This document shows positions 16,911 to 26,425 of a stretch of 64,000 nucleotides of DNA, piece by piece. Below the pieces are notes generated by a model that was not told where the DNA came from, ran no database searches, and saw only the letters and a list, made by a program, of their open reading frames with translations. Source of the DNA: Nitrosomonadales bacterium (GTDB lineage Bacteria > Pseudomonadota > Gammaproteobacteria > Burkholderiales > Gallionellaceae); the NCBI GenBank assembly GCA_023259055.1, contig JAHFQZ010000004.1, positions 186,001-250,000 of the forward strand, in the 5' to 3' direction. Made by a program: the position numbers and the translations under genes. Position 1 is the first letter of the stretch; the number at the start of each line of letters is the position of its first letter.

Positions 16911-17837
16911 ATGCCGGAGAGCGAAGGACTGGCAACCATTCAAACTGCGCCTTCTGCGGCGAACGTCTGCGCCGTGGTAGTCGCGTACTTTCCCGATGAA
17001 GGCTTCGAAGCGCGCCTCCAAACTATTCTCCCGCAAGTGGAAAGGCTGGTGATAGTGGACAATACACCTGATGCCATTTCCCTTTCTCCTGACATGATTG
17101 CAGCGTGGGGAGAGCATCTTCATTGCATCGCTAACCATGCCAACAGGGGAGTAGCCGCCGCACTCAACCAGGGTCTCGAATATGCGCTGCAAATCGGCTG
17201 CAAGTGGCTGCTTACCCTCGATCAGGATACCCGTTGCTACCCCGATATGGTGGCGACCTTGCTTCAGGTGCATAAAGCCTGCAAGCTCAAAGCCGCGGTG
17301 ATCGGCGGCAACTATTTCGATTCCCATAACCACCAGTTGAAGGTTCCTGTCGGCGGAGAGGCGGAATACCTGGAACAAATAACGGTTATTACCTCTGGCA
17401 GCCTAATCGATGCAGGTGTAGCCAGGGAATTGGGAAACTTTCGCGAGGACTACTTCATCGACCAGGTGGATCACGAATTCTGTTTACGCGTGCGCGCCTA
17501 TGACTATAGTGTGGTGATCAGCTGCAAGCCCGTGATGGATCACAGCGTCGGCGGGCTGGGAGGAGCGCGGTTGCCTCTTCTCGGCATCCTGCCCAATCAC
17601 CCGCCGCTGCGCAAATACTACATTGCCCGCAATACAGTGGTGACGGTGGCGAAATACTGGCGCCGTGAATCCGGCTGGTGCCTGCGCCGGTCGGTGCGCC
17701 TGCTGTTGGGGCTGCTCTTGATGGCCACGCTGGAAAAACAGCGCATCGCCAAGGTTCGTGCTTTTGCGGCTGGATTCATGGACGGTATGCGCCGTCGCAT
17801 GGGGCCGTGTTGCCGAGAATGGCTATATCGCTCCTGA
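16911..17837 (+). CDS. Family 2 glycosyltransferase, rhamnosyltransferase-like
   Basis: About 308 residues from the ATG at 16911. The GT-A core shows VCAVVVAYFPD, VERLVIVDNTP, NHANRGVAAALNQG, the DxD motif in LLTLDQDTRC, and a downstream acidic catalytic region DYFIDQVDHEFCLRVRAYDY. This pattern matches RfbF/RhlC-type rhamnosyltransferases, although donor specificity cannot be read from motifs. The start is uncertain: AAAGGGA stands 6 bases before ATG 16911, while in-frame ATGs at 16860, 16866, 16878 and 16908 would lengthen the protein. A methyltransferase gene follows after 12 bases. Confidence 0.85.
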   Translation: MPESEGLATIQTAPSAANVCAVVVAYFPDEGFEARLQTILPQVERLVIVDNTPDAISLSPDMIAAWGEHLHCIANHANRGVAAALNQGLEYALQIGCKWLLTLDQDTRCYPDMVATLLQVHKACKLKAAVIGGNYFDSHNHQLKVPVGGEAEYLEQITVITSGSLIDAGVARELGNFREDYFIDQVDHEFCLRVRAYDYSVVISCKPVMDHSVGGLGGARLPLLGILPNHPPLRKYYIARNTVVTVAKYWRRESGWCLRRSVRLLLGLLLMATLEKQRIAKVRAFAAGFMDGMRRRMGPCCREWLYRS

Positions 17838-17849
17838 TAGATTTTTTAC

Positions 17850-18686
17850 ATGGTCAAAAAAATAATTCATATTTTCCGTGCAAGGGGGCTTGCGGGTGTT
17901 ACACGTGTCATTCTTTTGCGCCTGCGTAAGTTATTGGCAAGACGTGCAAAATCCTTTCAGGCTTGTGAAAGCTTGTTTTTTGGTAAGACGGGAATGGAAA
18001 TCGGGGGACCCAGCCAAGTTTTTACCAAGAGTGGCATATTCCCCGTGTATCCGGTAGCAGGGCATCTCGATAACTGCAATTTTGGCGATAACACTGTTTG
18101 GGAAGGCGGCATCAAACAGGGACAGACATTTCAATTTGACCGAAAAAAACCAACGGGCCAGCAATATATAGTTGAAGCGACAGCGATGGGATGTCTCTCT
18201 TCTGGCGTTTACGACTTCGTGCTTTCCTCGCATGTTCTCGAACATACGACTAATCCTATTCTGGCATTATCCGAGTGGATACGGTTGCTGAAAAATCATG
18301 GGGCTCTTGTATTGCTATTGCCCCACAAAGATAAAACCTTCGACCATCGGCGGCCTGTGACGACAATGGAACATCTGATTGACGACTATAAGGCGAGAAC
18401 GGCAGAGGGTGATCTCACGCACATGCCGGAAATTTTGGCATTACATGATTTAGAGCGCGACCCGGAAGCGGGGGATATGGCCGCTTTTCAGACGCGTTCC
18501 ATGCACAATTTTGAGAATCGATGTTTGCACCATCATGTATTTGATACGGCTCTCGCTATCAGCCTGGTCGAATACATGGGCATGCAAATTCAAGCGGTTG
18601 AAGAATTGCCACCATTTCATATTTTAGTTGTGGCGCAAAAACCAGACGAAGATAAGCCGCCACACAATTCAGTTATTATGTCTTAA
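17850..18686 (+). CDS. Class I SAM-dependent methyltransferase-like protein
   Basis: 278 residues. A basic N-terminal helix is followed by a Rossmann-type methyltransferase domain: GMEIGGPS stands in the place of the SAM-binding glycine motif, and YDFVLSSHVLEHTTNP..ALSEWIRLLKN..LVLLLPHKD is the post-I/motif II-III region of methyltransferase 11-like domains. It probably methylates a glycan or nucleotide sugar. It is the last + strand gene of the glycan locus and its 3' end overlaps by 18 bases the convergent epimerase gene, so the two transcripts collide here. Confidence 0.75.
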   Translation: MVKKIIHIFRARGLAGVTRVILLRLRKLLARRAKSFQACESLFFGKTGMEIGGPSQVFTKSGIFPVYPVAGHLDNCNFGDNTVWEGGIKQGQTFQFDRKKPTGQQYIVEATAMGCLSSGVYDFVLSSHVLEHTTNPILALSEWIRLLKNHGALVLLLPHKDKTFDHRRPVTTMEHLIDDYKARTAEGDLTHMPEILALHDLERDPEAGDMAAFQTRSMHNFENRCLHHHVFDTALAISLVEYMGMQIQAVEELPPFHILVVAQKPDEDKPPHNSVIMS

Positions 18687-19595
18687 CCATTGAGCAGTTT
18701 TGGATAATCCCTCGACAAATGGCATCTGCGGTTTCCAGTTTAATAGATCCTCAGCCTTTGAAATATCCAGGATATTTACCGGAACATCAAATGATCTGGG
18801 GGGCAAATATACCCGCTTTACTGGCGTTCCGATCAGCGAGTCAATGGCACCGAGAATTTCATTCAGGCTGCGGCCAACACCACTGCCTATGTTGAATATA
18901 CGATTATCACCCTCGTAGGACAAAGCCTTAATCAAAGCGGAGGCCGCATCGCTCACATGAAAATAATCCCGCGTTACTGAGCCGTCCCCCCAAATCTCGA
19001 TAACCTCGTTGCGGAGCGCCTTATCGAGAAATACTGCGATGGCTCCTTGTGCTGCCGACACGCGCTGCCGTTCGCCAAATGGATTGGCCAAGCGCAACAC
19101 ACAGTATTCAATACCATGCAACAGGTGGTACAGGTTCAAGTACTTTTCAATCGCAAGCTTGCTGATTCCATAAGAGCAAATCGGCTCCGTCGGGTGAGAT
19201 TCCTTGATAGGGATTTCTTTTGGGATACCGTAAACTGTTCCACCGGAAGAAACAAATACTATCTTCTTAATCTTGTGTTTGCGAACGGCTTCCAACAGGT
19301 GCAGCGTACCGATAACATTGGTTTCAACATCGTAAGCAGGGTTTTCATTGGAAGAACGCGGCAGAGTCGTGGAAATCAAGTGGTAAATAATGTCGCAACC
19401 GGAAACGGCTTTGTCCACATCCTTGAGGTTAACAAAATCCCCGTCTATCCACTCCACCGTTCCATGGTGTTGAAAGGGCTTGAAACGCGCCAGGTTGGGC
19501 CGGTCCAAGATGCGAACGGCGTATCCCTGAGCCAACAGAGCTTCACTCAGATGAGATCCCAAAAAGCCGCCACCACCCAGGATAAGACACTTCAT
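18669..19595 (-). CDS. NAD-dependent sugar epimerase/dehydratase
   Basis: 308 residues of the extended short-chain dehydrogenase family. CLILGGGGFLGSHL is the NAD-binding glycine motif, VSSGGTVYG supplies the Ser/Thr, and SYGISKLAIEKYL the catalytic YxxxK. The C-terminal substrate domain includes RDYFHVSDAA and FNIGSG, as in GalE-like UDP-sugar 4-epimerases. The exact sugar is not decidable. Its ATG overlaps the stop of the upstream glycosyltransferase (ATGA), and it ends the long - strand operon by running into the convergent methyltransferase gene. Confidence 0.9.
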   Translation of the reverse strand: MKCLILGGGGFLGSHLSEALLAQGYAVRILDRPNLARFKPFQHHGTVEWIDGDFVNLKDVDKAVSGCDIIYHLISTTLPRSSNENPAYDVETNVIGTLHLLEAVRKHKIKKIVFVSSGGTVYGIPKEIPIKESHPTEPICSYGISKLAIEKYLNLYHLLHGIEYCVLRLANPFGERQRVSAAQGAIAVFLDKALRNEVIEIWGDGSVTRDYFHVSDAASALIKALSYEGDNRIFNIGSGVGRSLNEILGAIDSLIGTPVKRVYLPPRSFDVPVNILDISKAEDLLNWKPQMPFVEGLSKTAQWLRHNN

Positions 19596-20962
19596 ATGCT
19601 GCTCCGTCGCTCTTTCAGGACTTCGATGTAGATATTATGCAGTTCTTCAACATAGTCCGATATGTGTTTCGGTTTTATGGCATTCGCTGCCAATTTTTGC
19701 AACATTCTCCGATCCAGCACAAGCCGTTCAATCGCGCGGGCAAGCCCGGCTATATCGCCAGCTTCGAATAACAGACCGTTCGTTTCATGCTCGACAACCT
19801 CCGACATCCCGCCCAGATTCGAGGCGATTATCGGGCAACCAGCCGCTTGCGCGGAGTAAATAACCAAAGGTGTGTTTTCGTACCAAATCGAGGGCACTAC
19901 CAAAATATCCAACTCGGCGAAAATCTTGCCGATCATATCGTTCGGAAATGTTCCGCAGAAATGAATTCTCGGGTCTGAATTGGCAAGCTGTTTCAACCGC
20001 TCATAATATTTAGGGTAGTCAGTGCTTTTGCCGTAGATTTTTAATTCCAATGACATGTCGCCAGGCAGCAAACGAATGGCACTGATTAGTAAATGCGCAC
20101 CTTTGTGTTCGCTTAAGCCGCCGATGAATCCAACGCGCAATTTGCCTGTGGGATCCTGTGAATGCGCTTCTGTAGAAACCATGGCTTGGCTAATTCCAAA
20201 ACGTCTGAAAACCACTTTTTCAGGTTTCAGTCCATTTCTAACCAACATTTTTTCCATGAGACGGGTCGGGACAATTACCTTGTCTAGCATGTTCATGCGC
20301 TGCCTAAGAAAACCAGCTCGCTGGTGTAGAGCACGAACCCATGGCGAGAACCAGGCGCCAGAAAGGAAGCCCTGGTTGAGAGCCCAAACCATCGCTGCAA
20401 CCATCCAGTCGGGCAGTCTGTTAAATATCCAGCTGACAAGCGGAGGCTGATTATTTGTCACGGCATGCTTTACGCAATTGACACTATTCCAGTCTGGCCC
20501 TGCGCATAGCGAATTGTCAGGCAAGCGCAGCTGGTTGTTCGGACAGATCAGCCAGAAATCTGTGGGTGTCATCACCATGGGAATGTTGAGCTCATGACAT
20601 ATATCTATAGCGGATGCAGAGAGAAGTCCCAGATGGAAAAAATGCACTATGTCAGGCTTAAAATGCCACAAGTATTCACGAAACCAACGAGCGAAGAAAA
20701 GATTGTTGTATTCTGCCTCGACAACATTCGATTGCCCCCCCATCGGCTCGGTATTATGAAAGAACCTATTTACCTTAATGCCCGCGTATTCGTAGTTGTC
20801 GAAACGCTGGGAATCTGCCAGCCCAGACCGGGCCGGGAAGCCAGTACAAACCTCGACCTCGTGCCCAAGATGCTGTAATTCCTTGGCTGTATTAAAGGTC
20901 AGTATCTCTGTCCCGGAAGAATAGTCGGGCAGAAAAACATGGGTAGTCAGGAGGACTCGCAC
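19592..20962 (-). CDS. Family 4 glycosyltransferase
   Basis: 456 residues, GT-B fold. The N-terminus RVLLTTHVFLPDYSSGTEI has the Gly-rich acceptor loop of GT4 enzymes. In the C-terminal half are GFIGGLSEHKGAHLLI, FCGTFPNDMIGKIFAELDIL and SIWYENTPLVIYSAQAAGCP, where the first Glu of the E-x7-E motif is present and the second position is Ala. The start is GTG with AAGG 9 bases upstream. It is closely similar in layout to the next gene upstream, suggesting an old duplication with shared reaction chemistry. Confidence 0.87.
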   Translation of the reverse strand: MRVLLTTHVFLPDYSSGTEILTFNTAKELQHLGHEVEVCTGFPARSGLADSQRFDNYEYAGIKVNRFFHNTEPMGGQSNVVEAEYNNLFFARWFREYLWHFKPDIVHFFHLGLLSASAIDICHELNIPMVMTPTDFWLICPNNQLRLPDNSLCAGPDWNSVNCVKHAVTNNQPPLVSWIFNRLPDWMVAAMVWALNQGFLSGAWFSPWVRALHQRAGFLRQRMNMLDKVIVPTRLMEKMLVRNGLKPEKVVFRRFGISQAMVSTEAHSQDPTGKLRVGFIGGLSEHKGAHLLISAIRLLPGDMSLELKIYGKSTDYPKYYERLKQLANSDPRIHFCGTFPNDMIGKIFAELDILVVPSIWYENTPLVIYSAQAAGCPIIASNLGGMSEVVEHETNGLLFEAGDIAGLARAIERLVLDRRMLQKLAANAIKPKHISDYVEELHNIYIEVLKERRSSI

Positions 20963-20983
20963 TGCCGCTACCTTTTTTTTGCG

Positions 20984-22339
20984 CTACTGCGCATCGGTTT
21001 TAATAATAGATTTGTAGACAAGGACAACTTCCTCGGTCATCTCACGAGTCGTGCGGTTGTATTCAGTATGTTCCGACATTCTGCGAATCAATCCCGGTTC
21101 TTGGACAATTCTCCTCAGCACTCTCTCCAGATCATCAACATCAGCGCGACGGAACACAAAACCATTTTTACCATCCTCGACGAATTCGGTCATCCCCTCT
21201 ACGTCGGAAACAATGACAGGCGTGTGCGTCGCCAAAGAATTCAGGAGAACCAAGGGGCTGTTCTCGTACCACCGGGAGGGGATTACCAGGAAGTCAATTC
21301 TTGAAAGCACATCTGCAAGCTGTTCCTTGGGGAAGGTTCCTTGAAAGAAAATGGTGTTTCCTGCTGCCTTTTTCTTTAGCTCAGATACGTACTCGGGGAT
21401 CTGGTCTTCCGATCCAAAAATGTGCAACTCTGCGCAACCGGGTGGCAGGCGGACAAATGCGTCGACCAATAAATCGGTGCCCTTGTGCGGGGTTATCTGG
21501 CCGATATAACCAAACCTTACAGGCGCCCCCACCTTTGGAGTTTTTTGGGGTGTGCGAGGTACATCGACACCAAAATGCATCACGTGCAGCGGAGCGTCTA
21601 GCCCGTTAGCCAAGTAGGCTCTCCTCAAAAATTGAGTTGGCGCAATGGCCGCTCTATACTCAGCGTAGCGTTTCAGTAAGATGTTAGGTCTTTCTGCAAT
21701 ATCAGCAACGAGTCTTGCCAGACTCCCATGCCGCATTCCGGGAAGCCGGGAAACAAAGCATAATGCCCGAGCTATCTCTGGCAAGACAGAAGGCGAAGCG
21801 CCAAGCAATCTGGATGCAAGCCCAGCCTGACCACTAACTCCCATAGCCTTCAAATAACAGGCCATGCAATTCGTCCTGTCGGCACTCGGTCCGTCGCATA
21901 GCGATCCATCAGCGGCTTCCAGGCGATTATTGAAACAGAACCCAAAAAAATCAGTAAGCGTCGCAATCGTAGGTATTCCCAATTCCTTAGCTGCATCGAG
22001 CACTGTGGCTGTATGGTTAATAAGATGAGTGACATGCACAACGTCAGGTTTAATCTCTGAAAGCATTTGCTTGTGTAATTCAAGGATATTTGCCTGGTAG
22101 TATGTTTCCCTAACAGTATGGTGTGGATAGAAATTCTTATCCAGGCAATGTACCGGAATGTTCAAATACTCATAAGAGGTGATTGCTGACTTACGTTTTG
22201 CTTCTCCTTGAAATACAGCGCTCACAACTATCGGCTCATGCCCTAAGATAACCAGGTTTCTCGCCAACTCAAGGGTATAGGTTTCAGTACCGTAAAAGTG
22301 GTCTGGAAAGAAGCAGTGAACAAAGAGAGCAATTTTCAT
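20984..22339 (-). CDS. Family 4 glycosyltransferase
   Basis: About 451 residues, GT-B fold: IALFVHCFFPDHFYGTETYTL at the N-terminus, VRFGYIGQITPHKGTDLLVDA and FFQGTFPKEQLADVL in the donor half, and SRWYENSPLVLLNSLATHTP at the catalytic region. It parallels the downstream neighbour over its whole length (same WYEN.PLV motif). ATG 22339 overlaps the previous stop (ATGA); a GTG six bases earlier is in frame. The role is sequential sugar addition in the cytoplasm; donor and linkage are unknown. Confidence 0.87.
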   Translation of the reverse strand: MKIALFVHCFFPDHFYGTETYTLELARNLVILGHEPIVVSAVFQGEAKRKSAITSYEYLNIPVHCLDKNFYPHHTVRETYYQANILELHKQMLSEIKPDVVHVTHLINHTATVLDAAKELGIPTIATLTDFFGFCFNNRLEAADGSLCDGPSADRTNCMACYLKAMGVSGQAGLASRLLGASPSVLPEIARALCFVSRLPGMRHGSLARLVADIAERPNILLKRYAEYRAAIAPTQFLRRAYLANGLDAPLHVMHFGVDVPRTPQKTPKVGAPVRFGYIGQITPHKGTDLLVDAFVRLPPGCAELHIFGSEDQIPEYVSELKKKAAGNTIFFQGTFPKEQLADVLSRIDFLVIPSRWYENSPLVLLNSLATHTPVIVSDVEGMTEFVEDGKNGFVFRRADVDDLERVLRRIVQEPGLIRRMSEHTEYNRTTREMTEEVVLVYKSIIKTDAQ

Positions 22340-23736
22340 TTGCACTCGTCAATCACGTTGCGGTAAAGGGTTTCATATTTTTTGATCATTTGTTCAACCG
22401 AGAATAGCGACTGTACGCGAAGCCGGTTTTTTTCTCCAATGAGATGCCTCATTTTCCGGTCATCCAGCAGCTTGATGATTATGCTTGCAAGGCGGGCGCT
22501 ATCTCCGACGGGGGCAAGCAATTCATTGTCATCAACAATTTCCTCCAGTCCGCCCACTTTGTAGCCAACTACGGGGATTCCCATGCACATTGCAAAGGAG
22601 CTTACTTGGCCAAAGCTTTCTTTCCACACTGGAGCAACAAAAACACTTATCTGTGCGTAGATGTTGGGCAGCTCTGCATAGGGAACGGCTCCTGTAAAAG
22701 AAAATGAGTTCGCGACTCCATGAGCGAGAACAGCCTCTTTATATGGATCAAGAAAACTTCCGTCACCAACTATGAGAATTCTGGTACTTGGCCTGCGCTT
22801 GGCCACTTCTACAAAAACATCGATGGACTGCAAACTCAGCTTGTCAGACTCAAGCCGATAAACCATGCCTATGCAGTTCTCTGGAGAGTCGCTAGCCCCC
22901 TTACGCGAAAAAAACTCCACTTCGCTTCCCGGGTGAATTACGATGCTGCTCTCTCCAGAACGTCCAAAATGCCGCAGGACATAATCACTAACATACACAT
23001 ATCGCTGAACAAGTTGGCTGCGATAGGGAACAACTGGCGTATTCACATTTTCGATAACCTTGCACCCAACCTCGTCCGCAGCGCGAAATACCTTGTCGTA
23101 CCAGCCGAAGTCCACATCTCCCCAATAATGCACATGGAGGATATCCGGCTGGAACCTCTTCAGAAATGCCGCCATTTCATACGGGCTTCGGCACTCACGA
23201 GCAGCGACCCCCTGATATGCGATGGGCGCCGGAATAAAACCCGTAAGAATTTCCTGCTGATATAAGTGTCCCAGGCCTTCTACAATATCCACTACGAGGC
23301 GTGAAGAACCACCAGTTTTGAAGTTCGCGATTGCATGGAGCACACGCTTCTGCGGTTGCCCTGCAGGCGCCAGCCGTACCTGATAGGCAGTAATCTGAGT
23401 AGAAGTTTCAAAACGACGAAAGATCCTTCTTAAGCTTCTGGTTAATGGCCGGAGCAGCCACTTTATGACGTCAGGAATAATGCAGGAAATCGCCAGGTAA
23501 GCTACTTTGGCGATTTTTTTTTGAGAACTCTTTTCCCGTAATAGAATTTCCCATAGGCGCTCTATTTTATAGACCTCGTTTTCGGCACGCTGTAATTCGA
23601 TCCGCAAAGAGTTGATACGCGACTGACTATCTGCCAGTTCTTGGCGCATTTCCTCAATCAGCAGGGCTTCACCTCGATTCACATCGTCGCACTTTGAATC
23701 AAGGACCGGCTTGTCGGGTGTTGCCCCTGAATTCAT
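22336..23736 (-). CDS. Family 4 glycosyltransferase with N-terminal coiled coil
   Basis: About 466 residues from ATG 23736, which has GAGG about 6 bases upstream; a GTG at 23802 would add 22 residues. Residues about 25-75 form a charged coiled coil, followed by a hydrophobic stretch (VAYLAISCIIPDVIKWLL) that may be a membrane association segment. A GT-B domain follows: HAIANFKTGGSSRLVVD, IGMVYRLESDKLS, FTGAVPYAELPNIY and PVWKESFGQVSSFAMCMGIPV, with Glu at the start of the catalytic region. The coiled coil may dock it to other enzymes of the locus. Confidence 0.85.
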   Translation of the reverse strand: MNSGATPDKPVLDSKCDDVNRGEALLIEEMRQELADSQSRINSLRIELQRAENEVYKIERLWEILLREKSSQKKIAKVAYLAISCIIPDVIKWLLRPLTRSLRRIFRRFETSTQITAYQVRLAPAGQPQKRVLHAIANFKTGGSSRLVVDIVEGLGHLYQQEILTGFIPAPIAYQGVAARECRSPYEMAAFLKRFQPDILHVHYWGDVDFGWYDKVFRAADEVGCKVIENVNTPVVPYRSQLVQRYVYVSDYVLRHFGRSGESSIVIHPGSEVEFFSRKGASDSPENCIGMVYRLESDKLSLQSIDVFVEVAKRRPSTRILIVGDGSFLDPYKEAVLAHGVANSFSFTGAVPYAELPNIYAQISVFVAPVWKESFGQVSSFAMCMGIPVVGYKVGGLEEIVDDNELLAPVGDSARLASIIIKLLDDRKMRHLIGEKNRLRVQSLFSVEQMIKKYETLYRNVIDECK

Positions 23737-23809
23737 TTGAACCTCTGGTGTAAATAGATTTGGCGCGATAAATAACTCATGGCTGAAGTTTAATGATGCC
23801 ACATAATAT

Positions 23810-24928
23810 CTAATTCCCTGCAGGGAATGATCTATTGATAAAACGCCTCCAGAACTTCAACAAACGCCCAAAGACCATGTGATGCAATATTCTCTGATGT
23901 TCGTTTTCTATTCTTCTTAACGCGCTGCTCAGCTCAGCGATCCGCTTGTCTCCCTCGATAAAATAAACATCATATTCCGCAGTCAATCTGACGTAGTCGA
24001 TGTAAGAAAAAGAATAAATGTCCCTGATTTTCTTATAACGGGTCTTGTCATTAATCAAATCAAATAGCCACTTCAGCCCCTGTTGCCAAGCGCTTCTCTG
24101 CTTGCATTGGTATAAGCAGGCCATGGCCAATAAGAATTTATTGTCGGAGCCTTTCGGGGACCTGAAGCGTTCGAGATTCGGGAATGTCGCAACGATATCT
24201 TCAAAATCAGTAATCGAAAGATAATTCTCCCGCATTACGTTCCATTCGTTGCTAACTCTGATGGCTGCTGCAATTTTGTCGCCGCTGATGTTCGACTTGT
24301 CCGAAAACAGCCGATGTTTCGTCAACTTTTCTTGAATAACATGGATGGGAAATTTTATTAATATCCTGCTCCACATTTCAGCATCTCCCGTCTGAGCCAA
24401 GCCATAGCGATACACTCCTACATCCTGATAGCATTTCAACCTGATCAGCACGCTAGGGTGATTTAGATGATTTTGTTCGAGGAAAAGCTGATTGAGCCAC
24501 TGCCATCGGGTCTTATTCTCCTGATCAAACCAATCCCCCGTCAATTTAACACCGTGTTCGTCGATTATTTGCGCCCATGTAAAGACAGCGCCAATTTCGG
24601 TGTTTGCATCCAGAAAGGCAACCTGCTTTTTCAGTTTATCGGGTTCCCAAACATCGTCCGAATGATGAATGGCGATGTATTCACCGGTAGCAGCCTCAGA
24701 GATAGCCTTGTTGATTCCATAAATACCTCTCTTCGATACCTCATTGCGGAATGCTTTAACACGTGGATCTGAATAGCTGTTTATTACAGCCCATGAGCCA
24801 TCAGCAGATGCGTCATCCCAAATGATCAACTCAAAATCAGTGAAGGTTTGATCAAGGACGCTATCAATCGCTTCATGAAGGTATTTTTCGTGATTGAACG
24901 ATGTCAGAATTACGGAAACTTTAGGCAT
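23810..24928 (-). CDS. Family 2 glycosyltransferase
   Basis: 372 residues with an N-terminal GT-A fold: VSVILTSFNHEKYLHEAIDS, FELIIWDDASADGSW, and HHSDDVWEPDKL carrying the DxD-equivalent SDD. The C-terminal 130 residues include a helical tail (IAELSSALRRIENEHQRI) likely to be a coiled coil. It lies between a GT4 gene and the sulfotransferase, with an 8-base overlap to the latter, so it is in the same translationally coupled operon. Donor sugar unknown. Confidence 0.88.
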   Translation of the reverse strand: MPKVSVILTSFNHEKYLHEAIDSVLDQTFTDFELIIWDDASADGSWAVINSYSDPRVKAFRNEVSKRGIYGINKAISEAATGEYIAIHHSDDVWEPDKLKKQVAFLDANTEIGAVFTWAQIIDEHGVKLTGDWFDQENKTRWQWLNQLFLEQNHLNHPSVLIRLKCYQDVGVYRYGLAQTGDAEMWSRILIKFPIHVIQEKLTKHRLFSDKSNISGDKIAAAIRVSNEWNVMRENYLSITDFEDIVATFPNLERFRSPKGSDNKFLLAMACLYQCKQRSAWQQGLKWLFDLINDKTRYKKIRDIYSFSYIDYVRLTAEYDVYFIEGDKRIAELSSALRRIENEHQRILHHMVFGRLLKFWRRFINRSFPAGN

Positions 24929-25736
24929 TTGTTCTATCCTGAAGAAAATTATCCAGCGGGGTATGTTTAAGTTCTAACATAATTCGCTTCACGATCTCAT
25001 CAGGCAATACACCTTGCCAGCGATTATCATTCGCCTTGGCGCGAAAGACCGAATATGGATCGGAATCATGTCTCGATTTACTTGCGCTGAGAAAATCCTC
25101 CACCTGCTTATAAACTTCCAACCCGCAAAAACTAAATAGTTTTTTTGTTGTATCAAGCGGTTCCCTGTTCAGCTCATCATAGCGAACCAATAAGAATTGC
25201 TGCGGGAATTGTTTTTTAAAACGAAGAAACGTCTCGGCAGATTCCTTCCATTTGTCAAAACCGTAATACTCTTCTGGCCTGTTCTGGTTTTTGTTCGGTG
25301 CTCCTCTCCACTCGCTATGGATATCCCACTCAGTGTTAAATTCTTTGGGTGCCGATATCCAGGAAGCAAGCACTGCAAGCGGATTTCTGACAATGCCAAT
25401 GATCTTAACTTCACTGCACTGATCCAGTATATTTTCAATGATATTAAGGTATCGTGTTTCTTTGAATACAATGTGAGTAGGCTGCGAGGATTTCTGGAAG
25501 GTCGGATAATTCTTTTGCATCTCAGAGGTCATCGCGGCGAAAGCATCCTGAGTACAAAGAATTTCTTCAAAGAATGCCCGTATCTCTTCGGCAGATGAAT
25601 GCTCGGTCAGACTGCCCTTGTGCCCATATGAAAAAAGCGGCTGAAATCTCAGCGCCACGTCTGGATGACTGTTGAAAATATGCCCAAGCCATGATGTGCC
25701 TGAACGCGGTGCGCCAAATATCCCGATTTTCTTCAT
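24921..25736 (-). CDS. PAPS-dependent sulfotransferase
   Basis: About 271 residues. GIFGAPRSGTSWLGHIFN is the 5'-phosphosulfate-binding loop and IIGIVRNPLAVLASWI the 3'-phosphate-binding region of sulfotransferase families; LLVRYDEL is the usual third landmark. It would move sulfate from PAPS to a hydroxyl group, here probably on the exported glycan. ATG 25736 overlaps the preceding stop (ATGA); an ATG six bases earlier is in frame. A sulfated surface polysaccharide is uncommon in betaproteobacteria, which makes this gene informative about the product. Confidence 0.85.
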   Translation of the reverse strand: MKKIGIFGAPRSGTSWLGHIFNSHPDVALRFQPLFSYGHKGSLTEHSSAEEIRAFFEEILCTQDAFAAMTSEMQKNYPTFQKSSQPTHIVFKETRYLNIIENILDQCSEVKIIGIVRNPLAVLASWISAPKEFNTEWDIHSEWRGAPNKNQNRPEEYYGFDKWKESAETFLRFKKQFPQQFLLVRYDELNREPLDTTKKLFSFCGLEVYKQVEDFLSASKSRHDSDPYSVFRAKANDNRWQGVLPDEIVKRIMLELKHTPLDNFLQDRTNA

Positions 25737-26425
25737 TTGCATTTCTCAAGAAGAACATCAAACCGATAGTATGCTGTGTACAATTTCGGCGCCTGCGACA
25801 AGAATGTCGCTTTAAATCCGTGCATAGAGACAAGCTGCTCGATTTCTTTTATTAACCACCACCGCCCTATATGAGGCCTGCCCTCATTCTCACGTTGCAT
25901 GTAAAACGCAAATTTCTCTTTCGTATCATAGTACACGCTCAATTTTTCCTTGCTTGGAATGCTTCCAAGGAAAACCAATGAACAAGCGGCCAAACTTTCC
26001 AGCTCATCCAGCAGGATATCAAATTGTCGTTCAGAAAAATGCTGCAACGCCTCATACATTACGACTTTCTTTAATCCTGAAAAATATTCAGGGCCAAGGC
26101 GCAACACATCGGAGTTTACATATTCAATGTTGGAGAAACTGTTATATGTTTTTGCTGCGTCGATTAAACTAAGCGTGTAATCCACTCCGATAATGTTTTT
26201 TACATGCGGTGCCAATTGTCTGGATATCAGCCCATTCCCGCAACATAAGTCGACAACAGAGTCATTTGCATTCAGCTGCAAGACGTGGGCTATATTCTCA
26301 ACTATCAATTTTACTTGAGACTCGGATATTTCCTGCCCATTTATAGTCTTACCTACTTGTTTCAATAATGAACCGCTATACTGACTACTGATAGCATCGT
26401 AATGACTTTTCCAGTAATCGCTCAT
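25733..26425 (-). CDS. Class I SAM-dependent methyltransferase
   Basis: 230 residues. VVDLCCGNGLISRQLAP is the SAM-binding motif I, IIGVDYTLSLIDAAK motif post-I, and KVVMYEALQHFSERQFDILLDEL motif II/III. It belongs with small-molecule or sugar methyltransferases of methyltransferase_11/25 type. It overlaps both neighbours by four bases (ATGA at each end). Possible roles are methylating a sugar in the repeat unit or capping the chain end before export. Confidence 0.85.
   Translation of the reverse strand: MSDYWKSHYDAISSQYSGSLLKQVGKTINGQEISESQVKLIVENIAHVLQLNANDSVVDLCCGNGLISRQLAPHVKNIIGVDYTLSLIDAAKTYNSFSNIEYVNSDVLRLGPEYFSGLKKVVMYEALQHFSERQFDILLDELESLAACSLVFLGSIPSKEKLSVYYDTKEKFAFYMQRENEGRPHIGRWWLIKEIEQLVSMHGFKATFLSQAPKLYTAYYRFDVLLEKCK

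Noticed and set aside
19592-23736. Two similar glycosyltransferase genes read as a recent tandem duplication
   Set aside because: They share layout and motifs but differ widely in sequence, so any duplication is old and is not notable.
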